Source: DATCLS01 sp036563805 (GTDB taxonomy: Bacteria > Actinomycetota > Acidimicrobiia > Acidimicrobiales > VFJN01). Taken from it: 53,323 nucleotides of DNA. The DNA lies in NCBI GenBank assembly GCA_036563805.1, contig DATCLS010000074.1, forward strand, positions 1 to 53,323, given 5' to 3'. Below the pieces are notes generated by a model. It was given only the letters and a program-made list of their open reading frames with translations. It made no database searches and was not told the DNA's origin. Shown piece after piece: positions 26,434 to 33,321 of the stretch; position 1 is the stretch's first letter; each line of letters starts with the position of its first letter. The position numbers and the translations under genes are program-made.

Positions 26434-26795
26434 CTTCCGTCCTCCCTTCCGCCGCCCCGCCTCGTTCCGCTCCTCGCCCGCCGAACCACGGCCCGCCGAG
26501 CGCAGCCACCGCCCGCCGCCAGCCCGGGCTGGCACGCCGGACCGGACCCGTCGTCCCGCCCAGCCGTCCGTGTGGACCAGCCGCCGGCGGCCGGCACGCC
26601 GCCCGGACGGTCGCGGCCCGGACCGGCCGACCCACGACGCCGACGCCCACGTGGAGCGGCGTCACCCGAGGCCCCCAGCATCGGCGCCCGGCGCCACGCC
26701 CCCCTCGCTCCCCGCCAGGCCGCCGCCGGCGAGGCGGCGGTCGCCGGTCGGGCGGGCCCGGGCACGTCCACGTCAGCGGCAGGCGGCCGGCTCAT
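26325..26795 (-). CDS. possible coupled ORF between cpaB and the cpaE-like gene
   Basis: ATG 26795 overlaps the cpaB stop (ATGA) and has GGGAGG 6 nt upstream, an excellent start signal. The 156-aa frame covers most of the otherwise empty 358-bp gap and runs 109 bp into the cpaE-like gene. The first 44 codons use G/C at the third position like real genes; after about residue 44 this preference fades and the product becomes Arg/Gly-rich, which argues for a short peptide, a frameshifted gene or a chance frame. I see nothing else in the gap. Confidence 0.25.
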   Translation of the reverse strand: MSRPPAADVDVPGPARPATAASPAAAWRGARGAWRRAPMLGASGDAAPRGRRRRGSAGPGRDRPGGVPAAGGWSTRTAGRDDGSGPACQPGLAAGGGCARRAVVRRARSGTRRGGGREDGRWRGTGTWCWGWRRPGRGGSRRWPGGPRRGPCRSTS

Positions 26796-27649
26796 CCGTC
26801 GCCTCCCGGCGGCGGGGCCGCACCGGGGGTGCTGGGCGAACCGACGCTGGGCGGGGACGTGGGGAGGCCGGCCTCCCGGTCCGCGGCCGCGGGCGGCGGC
26901 GAGCCCGCCGAGCCGGGCGGCTCGGGCCCGTGGGTGCTCCGCACCAACGTCACCTCGCCGACCCGGGCGGCGTGGATCACGGGCGCCCGCCAGGTGGCGT
27001 CGGTGAGCGCCAGCGTGACGGTGATCTGCGCCCCCGCCGCGAACGCCCCGTCGCCGCCGTCGCTGACGCCGACGACCCGGACCCGCTCGGCCACCGCCTC
27101 GGTCCGGTCGTCGTAGGTCGCGAACACGTCGACCAGGTCGCCGCTGCGCAGTCGGCCGTCGACGGCCCGGTCGCGCTCCAGCGCCAGCGCCACCTCGACC
27201 GTCGGCGGCCCCGCCCCCGGGTCGCTCAGCTGGCCGGCCTGGATCAGCTCGCCCTCGCCGATCGGCCCGAGCGCCACCCGGTCGACGACGCCGTCGGCGT
27301 CGGGGAACGCCGCCGCGGCCACGCCGCCCGGCAGGTCGACGGCGGCCAGGCGCACGTCGTCGGCCGTGAGCGTCTCGCCCGGGACGATCGCCCGGGCGGC
27401 CACCACGTAGGAGCGCGCCGGCCGCCCCGACGCCTCCTGCCAGGCGAGCAACGTGCCTGCCCCCGCCACGGCCACCAGCAGCCCGCCGACGATCGCCCGG
27501 CTGCTCGGCAGCTCGCGCAGCCGCTCGACCCGCCGGCGCCGCGCCGGCGCCGGCCCCTCCGGCCCGGCCCGCGCGTCAGCCGCGTCCGTCTCCTCCGTCG
27601 CGACCCCGTCGGTCGCCGATCGGGTCATCGCCATCGGCCCGTTCACCAC
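26792..27649 (-). CDS. cpaB: CpaB-like pilus assembly protein with SAF domain
   Basis: This 285-aa protein has an N-terminal cytoplasmic segment, one membrane helix (AIVGGLLVAVAGAGTLLAW) and an SAF domain (YVVAARAIVPGETLTADDVR), followed by the RcpC/CpaB domain with LRSGDLVDVFATYDD. A disordered Pro-rich tail ends it. CpaB proteins link the Tad machine to the envelope. It is the first gene of the Tad operon. Start GTG 27649 follows GGAAGGA by 9 nt; GTG 27646 and ATG 27634 are also possible. Confidence 0.85.
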   Translation of the reverse strand: MVNGPMAMTRSATDGVATEETDAADARAGPEGPAPARRRRVERLRELPSSRAIVGGLLVAVAGAGTLLAWQEASGRPARSYVVAARAIVPGETLTADDVRLAAVDLPGGVAAAAFPDADGVVDRVALGPIGEGELIQAGQLSDPGAGPPTVEVALALERDRAVDGRLRSGDLVDVFATYDDRTEAVAERVRVVGVSDGGDGAFAAGAQITVTLALTDATWRAPVIHAARVGEVTLVRSTHGPEPPGSAGSPPPAAADREAGLPTSPPSVGSPSTPGAAPPPGGDG

Positions 27650-27806
27650 GGCCGTTCGTCCTTCCCGCCTCGCGTTGCGTCGGTTTCCGCCTGGCCCGAG
27701 CCCCCAGCTGCGAGCGATGCCACCCCGCGGTGGCCCCCACACCATACGTGCTCCGGAGCCAGGGGTGAGAATTAGACCGAAAGAGGCCCAAAGAGCACGG
27801 AAGGTG

Positions 27807-27812
27807 TATGCT
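27807..27812 (+). promoter_or_regulatory. candidate -10 box for leaderless helix-turn-helix gene
   Basis: TATGCT ends 7 nt before GTG 27820, in an AT-rich patch of the gap to cpaB. The in-frame ATG at 27808 lies inside the box, so it is unlikely to be the true start. Confidence 0.5.
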
Positions 27813-27819
27813 ATGGAAC

Positions 27820-28059
27820 GTGACTCCAGACGAGACCGAGTGGCTCTCGACACAAGAAGCGGCACGCCGGCTCGGCATCACCCCGCGCACGCTTTATCGG
27901 TTCATCGACCACGGTGAGCTCCCCGCTTACCGGTTCGGGCGGGTGATCCGACTCCGGGCACACGAGGTCGACGAGTTCATCAACAAGTCCCGCATCCAGC
28001 CCGGCGAGCTCGAGCACCTCTATCCCGAGCCGGCCGGCCGCGGCGACGACGAGCTCTGA
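27820..28059 (+). CDS. excisionase-type helix-turn-helix DNA-binding protein
   Basis: This 79-aa protein is one MerR/excisionase-like winged helix: EWLSTQEAARRLGITPRTLY is the helix-turn-helix, and GELPAYRFGRVIRLRAHEVD is the wing and second helix. The tail is acidic. Such proteins in actinobacteria include phage excisionases and BldC-type developmental regulators; with no phage genes near, a housekeeping regulator is more likely. It is divergent from the Tad operon, which makes that operon a plausible target. Leaderless GTG start inferred. Confidence 0.85.
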   Translation: MTPDETEWLSTQEAARRLGITPRTLYRFIDHGELPAYRFGRVIRLRAHEVDEFINKSRIQPGELEHLYPEPAGRGDDEL

Positions 28060-28086
28060 CCCAGTCTTCGTCGACGGCGTCCATCG

Positions 28087-29397
28087 GTGCGGCTGCGCGC
28101 CTGGCAGGTCGGCGTCGCCGGCGCCGTCCTGGCGCTGGCGTTCGTGTCGGCGCGCTGGGCCGTCGCCGCCGACGGTGACATCAGCCGGTTCGTCGTCGCC
28201 GGTCAGACGTTCGTCGACCCGGCCGCCCGGCGGCCGTCCGACGGACACCTGCACGTCTTCCCCTCCGCCGGCTACGACGGCCAGTTCTACTGGCGCTTGG
28301 CGGTCGACCCGACCGAGTGGGGCCGCGATCGCCACCACGGAGTCGCCTTCGACAGCGCCTATCGGGCGCCGCGCATCGGCTACCCGACCGTGGCGCACCT
28401 GGCCGCCGGCGGGCGGGCCGACCTGGTCGTCTGGTCGCTCGTGGCTGTCAACGTCGCCGCCGTGGGCGTCGTCGCCCACGCCGCCGCCCGGCTGGCCGGC
28501 GGGGCGGGACGCGACCCGCTCGGCGGGCTGGCGGTCGCCGCCGCCCCTGGCCTGGTCCTGGCCCTCGGACGCGACCTGACCGAGTGCGTGACCGTCGCCG
28601 GCCTGGTGGGCGGCATCGCCGCGCTCGCCGCGCGCCGGCCCCTGCTCGCCACCGGGGCGTGGACGCTGGCCGTGCTCAGCCGCGAGCAGGCTCTGCTCCT
28701 GGTGGGAGCGTACGCGGCCTGGCGCCTGGCGGTCCGGGCCGGGCTCGGGACCCGCTGGCCCTGGGTGCCCCGGCCGACAGCGGCCACGGCCGGGGCGGCG
28801 CTCGCCGGCCCGGAGCCGGGGTCGCAGGATCCGGCCGGCGCGACGCTCGGCGGCCCCGGCGGACCTGGTAGCTCGGCCGGCGCGGGTGCCCCCGCCCGTA
28901 CCGCGCCCGGGTGGGCGGACGACCTGCCCTGGCTCCTCCCCGCCGTCGCCTTCGCCGCCTGGCAGGCCGTCCTGTGGCGGGCGACGGGCGAGCTGCCGCT
29001 GGCCGCGGCGGGCGGGACCAACCTGGTCCCGCCGTTCACCGCCCTCGTCCCGGGGCTGGTGGACTGGGCCCGGGGCGACCTGGGCCGCATCCACGCCGTG
29101 GCGCCGCTCCAGCTCGCCGTCGCGGTGGCGCTGGTGGTGGCGGCCGCCCGGGCCGCGGGCACGGTCCCGGCCCGCCTGCGGTACACGGCCGTCGCCCTCG
29201 CCGCCGCCACCATCGCCGGGACGTGCCTGGCCGCCTCGATCTGGCGCGACCCCTCCGACCTCCGCCACCTGGTGGACGTCAGCGTGCTGTCGTGGGTCGT
29301 CCTGCTGACCGGCACCCGCCCGATCCCCCGGTGGGCGGGATGGGCCACCGGGGTGGTGTGGCTGGCCACCGCCGGCGCCCGGATCGCGGCCATCTGA
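28087..29397 (+). CDS. multipass membrane protein of unknown function
   Basis: This 436-aa protein has about 8-10 membrane helices. After the first helix comes an external loop with GYDGQFYWRLAVDPTEWG and AYRAPRIGYPTV; this DGQFY...RIGYP pattern is known from actinobacterial membrane proteins that resemble lipid-linked glycosyltransferases, but no catalytic motif is certain. A Gly/Pro/Ala-rich insert lies near 225-275. It is 27 bp downstream of the helix-turn-helix gene and may be cotranscribed. GTG 28087 is the first possible start. Confidence 0.75.
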   Translation: MRLRAWQVGVAGAVLALAFVSARWAVAADGDISRFVVAGQTFVDPAARRPSDGHLHVFPSAGYDGQFYWRLAVDPTEWGRDRHHGVAFDSAYRAPRIGYPTVAHLAAGGRADLVVWSLVAVNVAAVGVVAHAAARLAGGAGRDPLGGLAVAAAPGLVLALGRDLTECVTVAGLVGGIAALAARRPLLATGAWTLAVLSREQALLLVGAYAAWRLAVRAGLGTRWPWVPRPTAATAGAALAGPEPGSQDPAGATLGGPGGPGSSAGAGAPARTAPGWADDLPWLLPAVAFAAWQAVLWRATGELPLAAAGGTNLVPPFTALVPGLVDWARGDLGRIHAVAPLQLAVAVALVVAAARAAGTVPARLRYTAVALAAATIAGTCLAASIWRDPSDLRHLVDVSVLSWVVLLTGTRPIPRWAGWATGVVWLATAGARIAAI

Positions 29398-29414
29398 CCG
29401 CGTGAGCGCAAGAT

Positions 29415-29440
29415 CTGTGGATAACCAACGAAATCCACAG
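29415..29440. repeat. perfect inverted repeat containing a DnaA-box match
   Basis: CTGTGGAT (29415-29422), 10-nt spacer, ATCCACAG (29433-29440). The left arm extends to TGTGGATAA (29416-29424), the exact reverse complement of the DnaA box TTATCCACA. The block is AT-rich, intergenic and 48 bp before ATG 29488. It may bind DnaA or a dimeric regulator. Confidence 0.65.
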
Positions 29441-29475
29441 GGTTGCACCTCTCGTCCCGCACAGGCACCCCGTCG

Positions 29476-29481
29476 TACGGT
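29476..29481 (+). promoter_or_regulatory. candidate -10 box for leaderless 78-aa gene
   Basis: TACGGT ends 6 nt before ATG 29488. I see no good -35. Confidence 0.45.
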
Positions 29482-29487
29482 GATCCC

Positions 29488-29724
29488 ATGCCGACCTTCG
29501 AGGTGATCCTCCGTGACCGTTCGGTCGAGAGGGTGGAGGGGGCCGACGCCTACCAGCAGGAGGGCCCCATGACCACCTTCTTCCGCCGGGGCGACGGGCG
29601 CGACGTGATCGACTCGTGGAGCACGCGCATCGCCAGCTTCCGGACCGCCGACCTGATGATCGTCCGCCGGCTGGAGCCGGAGTCCGAGCGGGCCGCCGAG
29701 CCCGTCCACGCCCTGGCGAGCTGA
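29488..29724 (+). CDS. small conserved-looking protein (78 aa), unknown function
   Basis: The product begins MPTFEVILRDRSVERVEGAD and continues with YQQEGPMTTFFRRGDGR and WSTRIASFRTADLMIVRRLE. Beta-strand-rich alternation and the -10 box 6 nt from ATG support a real gene. It looks like a small beta-barrel or SH3-like fold, but I cannot name a family. It stands alone, following the inverted repeat at 29415-29440. Confidence 0.7.
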   Translation: MPTFEVILRDRSVERVEGADAYQQEGPMTTFFRRGDGRDVIDSWSTRIASFRTADLMIVRRLEPESERAAEPVHALAS

Positions 29725-29769
29725 GCGGGCCCGGGACCCCTCAGCCGGGCGACGACCACAGCCGAGCCC

Positions 29770-30330
29770 TCACCCGCCGACGACGACCTCGGCGACGGCC
29801 TCCAGCGGGACGTAAGCCGTGCCGGCCTCAGCCCCGTCGAGGCGCACGACCGCCACGTCCCGGCCGACGGCCCGCAGCGACCCGGCGACCGCGTCGCCGG
29901 CGCCGGCCGTAACGACCAGTATCCGTTCCCGCTCGGCGGCGAGCCCGGCCAACACGTCCGCCAGCCGGCCGCGGGACCGGACCACCCGGTCGCCCGTGGG
30001 CGGCGGCACCCGTCCCGGCGAGGTCCGCACCGAGGCCACCGCGGCGAGCGCCACGTAGGCGAACGGGCCCGGCCCGGAGCCGGAGGCGGTGGCGGCGACC
30101 GCCACGAAGTCCTCGCCGACGGCTGCGACGGTTCCCCGGTGCTGGCGTCCGACCCGCGTCCGGACGGCGACCGGCGTGCCCCGCTCCGCCAGGTCGCACA
30201 GGACCCCGACGAGAGTGGCCTCCTCCTCGGCCTGCTGCCGCAGCCAGCGCTCGTGGGTGCGCTGGCGGGCGGCGTCGTCGACCCGGGCCTCGGCGGCCCA
30301 GCGCTCCAGCTCGGGCCCCAGGTCGTCCAC
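29770..30330 (-). CDS. hypothetical protein with two small beta domains
   Basis: This 186-aa protein has an N-terminal helix (ARQRTHERWLRQQAEEEATL) followed by two similar beta modules. Each holds a 'GtV/GsLraVG-DVavv' strand pattern and ends with FAYVALAAVASVRT or TAYVPLEAVAEVVV. This resembles two Sm-like or small beta-barrel repeats, a guess from pattern alone. GTG 30330 has TAACGT 8 nt upstream, so it is probably leaderless. It follows the MEDS gene on the same strand by about 100 bp. Confidence 0.7.
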   Translation of the reverse strand: MDDLGPELERWAAEARVDDAARQRTHERWLRQQAEEEATLVGVLCDLAERGTPVAVRTRVGRQHRGTVAAVGEDFVAVAATASGSGPGPFAYVALAAVASVRTSPGRVPPPTGDRVVRSRGRLADVLAGLAAERERILVVTAGAGDAVAGSLRAVGRDVAVVRLDGAEAGTAYVPLEAVAEVVVGG

Positions 30331-30338
30331 GAGGCCGG

Positions 30339-30344
30339 ACGTTA
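30339..30344 (-). promoter_or_regulatory. candidate -10 box for leaderless 186-aa gene
   Basis: TAACGT on the minus strand ends 8 nt before GTG 30330. Confidence 0.45.
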
Positions 30345-30426
30345 GCCCGGCCCCGGCGGACGCCCCGGGGAGGCCGCCCCCCGGCGTGGCCGTCCGGCTC
30401 GGTCGGGGCGAGCGCAGTCGCGCGGC

Positions 30427-31401
30427 TCAGTTCGGGTGGGGCCGCAGGTGCGCCCGCACGACGGTGCCGGCGGCCGACGACCGCAGCTGCACCAGGTCGC
30501 ACACCTCGTTGACCAGCCACAGGCCCCGGCCGCCCAACTGCCCCGGGGTCGGCCGGCGCCGCCCGACTAGCGGCTCGCGGATCACACCGGGGTCGCGCAC
30601 CTCGTGGACGAGCGCGTCGCCCTCCTGCCAGATCCGCAGCAGCCCGTGCCCGCCGCCGTGGACGACCGTGTTGGTCGCCAGCTCGCTGACGGTGAGCACG
30701 ACGTCCTGGACCCGCTGGCGGCCGAAGCCCCGGGCGGCGGCGTGGTTGGCGGCGAAGTGGCGCACCTCGGCGAGCGCGCCGGGCTCGATCGGGATCTCCA
30801 CCGGCTCGCCCGGCGGGTCGGGCAGCGGGGCGTCGAGGGCGGCGTGCGCGGCGTGCGACCCCCGGTAGGTGGGGCTGGTCCGCCGGGTGCCGCCCCGCAG
30901 GTAGGTCGGGTGGGTGCGCTGGGCGTCGCCGACCACGGCCGGGTCGAGGGCGCCGACGTCGTAGGGGCACAGGAGCTGGAACCCCGGCGTGTCGGCGAAG
31001 GCCAGGTTGAGCAGCGCCTCGTGGTGGCTGCACTCGACCAGCTCGGCGTCGTTGCGCCCGGGCCAGACGGGCTCACCGAGGCCCCGGATCCGCCGACCGT
31101 CCACCGCGTGCTCGGCCACCAGCGAGCCCCAGGCCGAGATGATCCGCGTCGGGTTGCGTCCGATGGCGGTCATGTCGGCCAGGTGGATCCGGTCGGCGTC
31201 GGAGCCCAGCTCGCGGCGCAGCAGGGCGACCCTCGGGGCGGTCACGAGAACCAGGACGATGTCGCCCGCCTCCAGCCCTTCCCGGATGTAGGGGACCGCC
31301 CCGGCGAGGAACTCGGCGTCACCGTCGTGGAGGAACGCCTCGTGACGGAACGCGTCCGCGCCGTCGTGGCCCACGGCGTCGACGTGTCCCAGCATGGACA
31401 T
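30427..31401 (-). CDS. MEDS-domain sensor with HATPase (anti-sigma/histidine-kinase-like)
   Basis: This 324-aa protein joins an N-terminal MEDS domain (FLHDGDAEFLAGAVPYIREG; DADRIHLADMTAIGRNPTRI; CSHHEALLNLAF) to a C-terminal RsbW-type HATPase. The N box is LTVSELATNTVVHGGG, the G1 box VRDPGVI and the G2 box GGRGLWLVNEVCD. No phospho-acceptor His box is seen. This architecture is common in actinobacteria and probably acts in partner switching: sensing a signal and binding or phosphorylating an anti-anti-sigma factor. No partner gene is adjacent. I chose ATG 31401, which has TAACAT 7 nt upstream; ATG 31410 overlaps that box. Confidence 0.85.
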   Translation of the reverse strand: MSMLGHVDAVGHDGADAFRHEAFLHDGDAEFLAGAVPYIREGLEAGDIVLVLVTAPRVALLRRELGSDADRIHLADMTAIGRNPTRIISAWGSLVAEHAVDGRRIRGLGEPVWPGRNDAELVECSHHEALLNLAFADTPGFQLLCPYDVGALDPAVVGDAQRTHPTYLRGGTRRTSPTYRGSHAAHAALDAPLPDPPGEPVEIPIEPGALAEVRHFAANHAAARGFGRQRVQDVVLTVSELATNTVVHGGGHGLLRIWQEGDALVHEVRDPGVIREPLVGRRRPTPGQLGGRGLWLVNEVCDLVQLRSSAAGTVVRAHLRPHPN

Positions 31402-31408
31402 CGGGCAC

Positions 31409-31414
31409 ATGTTA
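31409..31414 (-). promoter_or_regulatory. candidate -10 box for leaderless MEDS gene
   Basis: TAACAT on the minus strand ends 7 nt before ATG 31401. Confidence 0.45.
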
Positions 31415-31539
31415 GGGCCGGTTCAGATGGCGGCCCCCGATGGGGACCGGGACCGGCCCTCGCCCGGCCGCCCGCCGACCCCGAAACCGGGGCCGCCAGC
31501 CGGCCGCGTCACCCCCACCGCATCCCCGGCCGGCTCGCG

Positions 31540-31545
31540 TAGTCT
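31540..31545 (+). promoter_or_regulatory. candidate -10 box for phoH
   Basis: TAGTCT ends 9 nt before GTG 31555; no ribosome site in the gap. Confidence 0.45.
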
Positions 31546-31554
31546 GATGGCCTC

Positions 31555-32646
31555 GTGGCCACCACGCAGGTCAAGATCTCCGTCCCCGGCAACCATCTGA
31601 TGGCCGACCTCCTCGGGCACCGCGACGAGCTGCTCCGAGTGATCGAGGCGGCCTTCAGCGGTGTCGAGATCCACGTCCGGGGCAACGAGATCGCCATCAC
31701 GGGCGACGAGGCCGAGCGGGTCGGGATGCTCTTCGAGGAGCTCGTCCTGCTGCTCGAGCGGGGCCAGAGGCTCGAGCCGGCCAGCGTCTCCCGCACGATC
31801 GAGATGATGCGAGCCGATCAACGCCCGTCCGAGGTCCTCACCGACGAGGTGTTGCGGAGCGCCCGGGGCCGCACGGTCCGCCCCAAGACGGCGGGCCAGA
31901 AGCGGTACGTCGACGCCATCCGCGACAACGTGATCACGTTCGGCATCGGCCCGGCGGGGACGGGCAAGTCGTGGCTGGCGGTCGCCATGGCCGTCCAGGC
32001 CCTGCAGGCCAAGCGGGTCGACCGCATCATCCTCACCCGACCGGCGGTGGAGGCCGGCGAGCGGCTCGGGTTCCTGCCCGGCGACCTGGCCGCCAAGATC
32101 GACCCCTACCTCCGCCCTCTCTACGACGCCCTGTTCGACATGGTCGAGCCCGAGGGCGCCCAGCGTCTCGTCGACCGGGGGACGGTCGAGGTGGCCCCGC
32201 TGGCGTTCATGCGGGGGCGCACGCTCAATCAGAGCTTCATCATCCTCGACGAGGCGCAGAACACGACGCCCGAGCAGATGAAGATGTTCCTGACCCGCAT
32301 CGGGTTCGGGTCGAAGGCGGTCGTCACCGCGGACATGACGCAGGTCGACCTGCCGTCGGGCCGCAGCGCCATGGCCGGGCTCGAGCGGATCCTGGGCGGG
32401 ATCGAGGGGCTCGACTTCGTGCACCTGACGTCGCGCGACGTCGTGCGCCACCGGATCGTGCAGGACATCGTCGACGCCTACGAGCGGGCCGACGCCGCCG
32501 CCGAGCGGGGCGAGCGCGCCGAGCGGGCCGACGCCGGCCCGTCGGGCCGCGACGGCGGCGACGGCCGCGCCAACGGCGACCCGGGCGACGGCGCACCGGG
32601 TACCGGCGACCAGGGAAACGGCGACCAGGGGGCCAGGCCGCGATGA
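31555..32646 (+). CDS. phoH: PhoH-family ATPase
   Basis: This 363-aa PhoH/PhoL-type ATPase is an RNA-associated NTPase commonly encoded with YbeY. It has an N-terminal KH-like part (about 1-60), then the P-loop domain: Walker A GIGPAGTGKSWLAVAM (about 130), LTRPAVEAGERLGFLPGD, and Walker B SFIILDEAQNTTPEQMKMF. TADMTQVDLP marks the sensor region. The last 50 residues are a disordered Gly/Asp/Arg tail. ybeY starts 22 bp downstream and corC follows, the usual phoH-ybeY-corC order. Confidence 0.95.
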   Translation: MATTQVKISVPGNHLMADLLGHRDELLRVIEAAFSGVEIHVRGNEIAITGDEAERVGMLFEELVLLLERGQRLEPASVSRTIEMMRADQRPSEVLTDEVLRSARGRTVRPKTAGQKRYVDAIRDNVITFGIGPAGTGKSWLAVAMAVQALQAKRVDRIILTRPAVEAGERLGFLPGDLAAKIDPYLRPLYDALFDMVEPEGAQRLVDRGTVEVAPLAFMRGRTLNQSFIILDEAQNTTPEQMKMFLTRIGFGSKAVVTADMTQVDLPSGRSAMAGLERILGGIEGLDFVHLTSRDVVRHRIVQDIVDAYERADAAAERGERAERADAGPSGRDGGDGRANGDPGDGAPGTGDQGNGDQGARPR

Positions 32647-32668
32647 CCGTGATCTGCGCCGACCCGCG

Positions 32669-33268
32669 ATGACCGGGCCATTGCCCGACGGGGCCCGGCC
32701 CAACGACGACGCCCCCATCCCCCGGCCGAGCCGGCCCCCACGCCGCCACGGCCCCGAGGGCGAGGTCCAGGTGTTCGGGGCGGACGAGCAGGACGATCAG
32801 CCCGTCGACGTCGCCCGCTGGGTCGACCTGGCCCGCGACGTCCTCGTCGCCGAGGGGGTGCGGGGCGAGGCCGAGCTGTCCCTCCTGTTCGTCGACGAGC
32901 CGACGATCGCCGACCTCAACCGCCGGTTCATGGACGCCGACGGCCCGACGGACGTGCTCGCCTTCCCGCTCGACGACCCCGGCACGTCCGGGCGCTGGCC
33001 GGACGGGGGGTCGGCGGGTCCCGACCGCGACGACCCCGACCCCGGCGAGCTCCCGCTCCTGCTCGGCGACGTGGTCGTGTGCCCGGCGGTGGCCAGCCGC
33101 CAGGCCCCCGAGCACGCCGGGAGCTACGACGACGAGATCGCGCTGCTGGTGGTCCACGGCGTGCTCCACGTGCTCGGCCACGACCACGCCGAGCCCAAGG
33201 AGGCGGCCGCCATGCAGGAGCGCGAGCGCGACCTCCTCGACCGCTTCCACCACCGACGACGACCATGA
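32669..33268 (+). CDS. ybeY: rRNA maturation endoribonuclease YbeY
   Basis: YbeY is a zinc metalloenzyme for 16S rRNA 3'-end maturation and ribosome quality control. The zinc site HGVLHVLGHDH (about 163-173) is complete (HxxxHxxGxDH). The core fold is seen in LSLLFVDEPTIADLNRRFMD, GPTDVLAFPLDD and LLLGDVVVCP. Length 199 aa exceeds the usual 150-170 because of a 45-residue disordered N-terminus and a Gly/Asp-rich insert before LLLGDVV. ATG 32669 is chosen. Confidence 0.94.
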   Translation: MTGPLPDGARPNDDAPIPRPSRPPRRHGPEGEVQVFGADEQDDQPVDVARWVDLARDVLVAEGVRGEAELSLLFVDEPTIADLNRRFMDADGPTDVLAFPLDDPGTSGRWPDGGSAGPDRDDPDPGELPLLLGDVVVCPAVASRQAPEHAGSYDDEIALLVVHGVLHVLGHDHAEPKEAAAMQERERDLLDRFHHRRRP

Positions 33269-33321
33269 CCGGACGGCCAGCGTGACCGCGGCGAGCGTGA
33301 CCGGGCGGCCAGCGTGACCGC
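33267..33321 (+). repeat. duplicated start region before corC with a coupled mini-frame
   Basis: A 23-bp unit occurs at 33267-33289 and, with one mismatch, at 33299-33321, so the corC GTG context is duplicated. In the first copy GTG 33282 opens an 11-codon frame whose TGA (33315-33317) overlaps the real corC GTG at 33314. Confidence 0.6.

Noticed and set aside
25055..26665. N-terminal extension of tadA
   Set aside because: Arg/Pro-rich shadow of the cpaE-like gene; TTG 25054 has GGAGG and gives the normal CpaF N-terminus.
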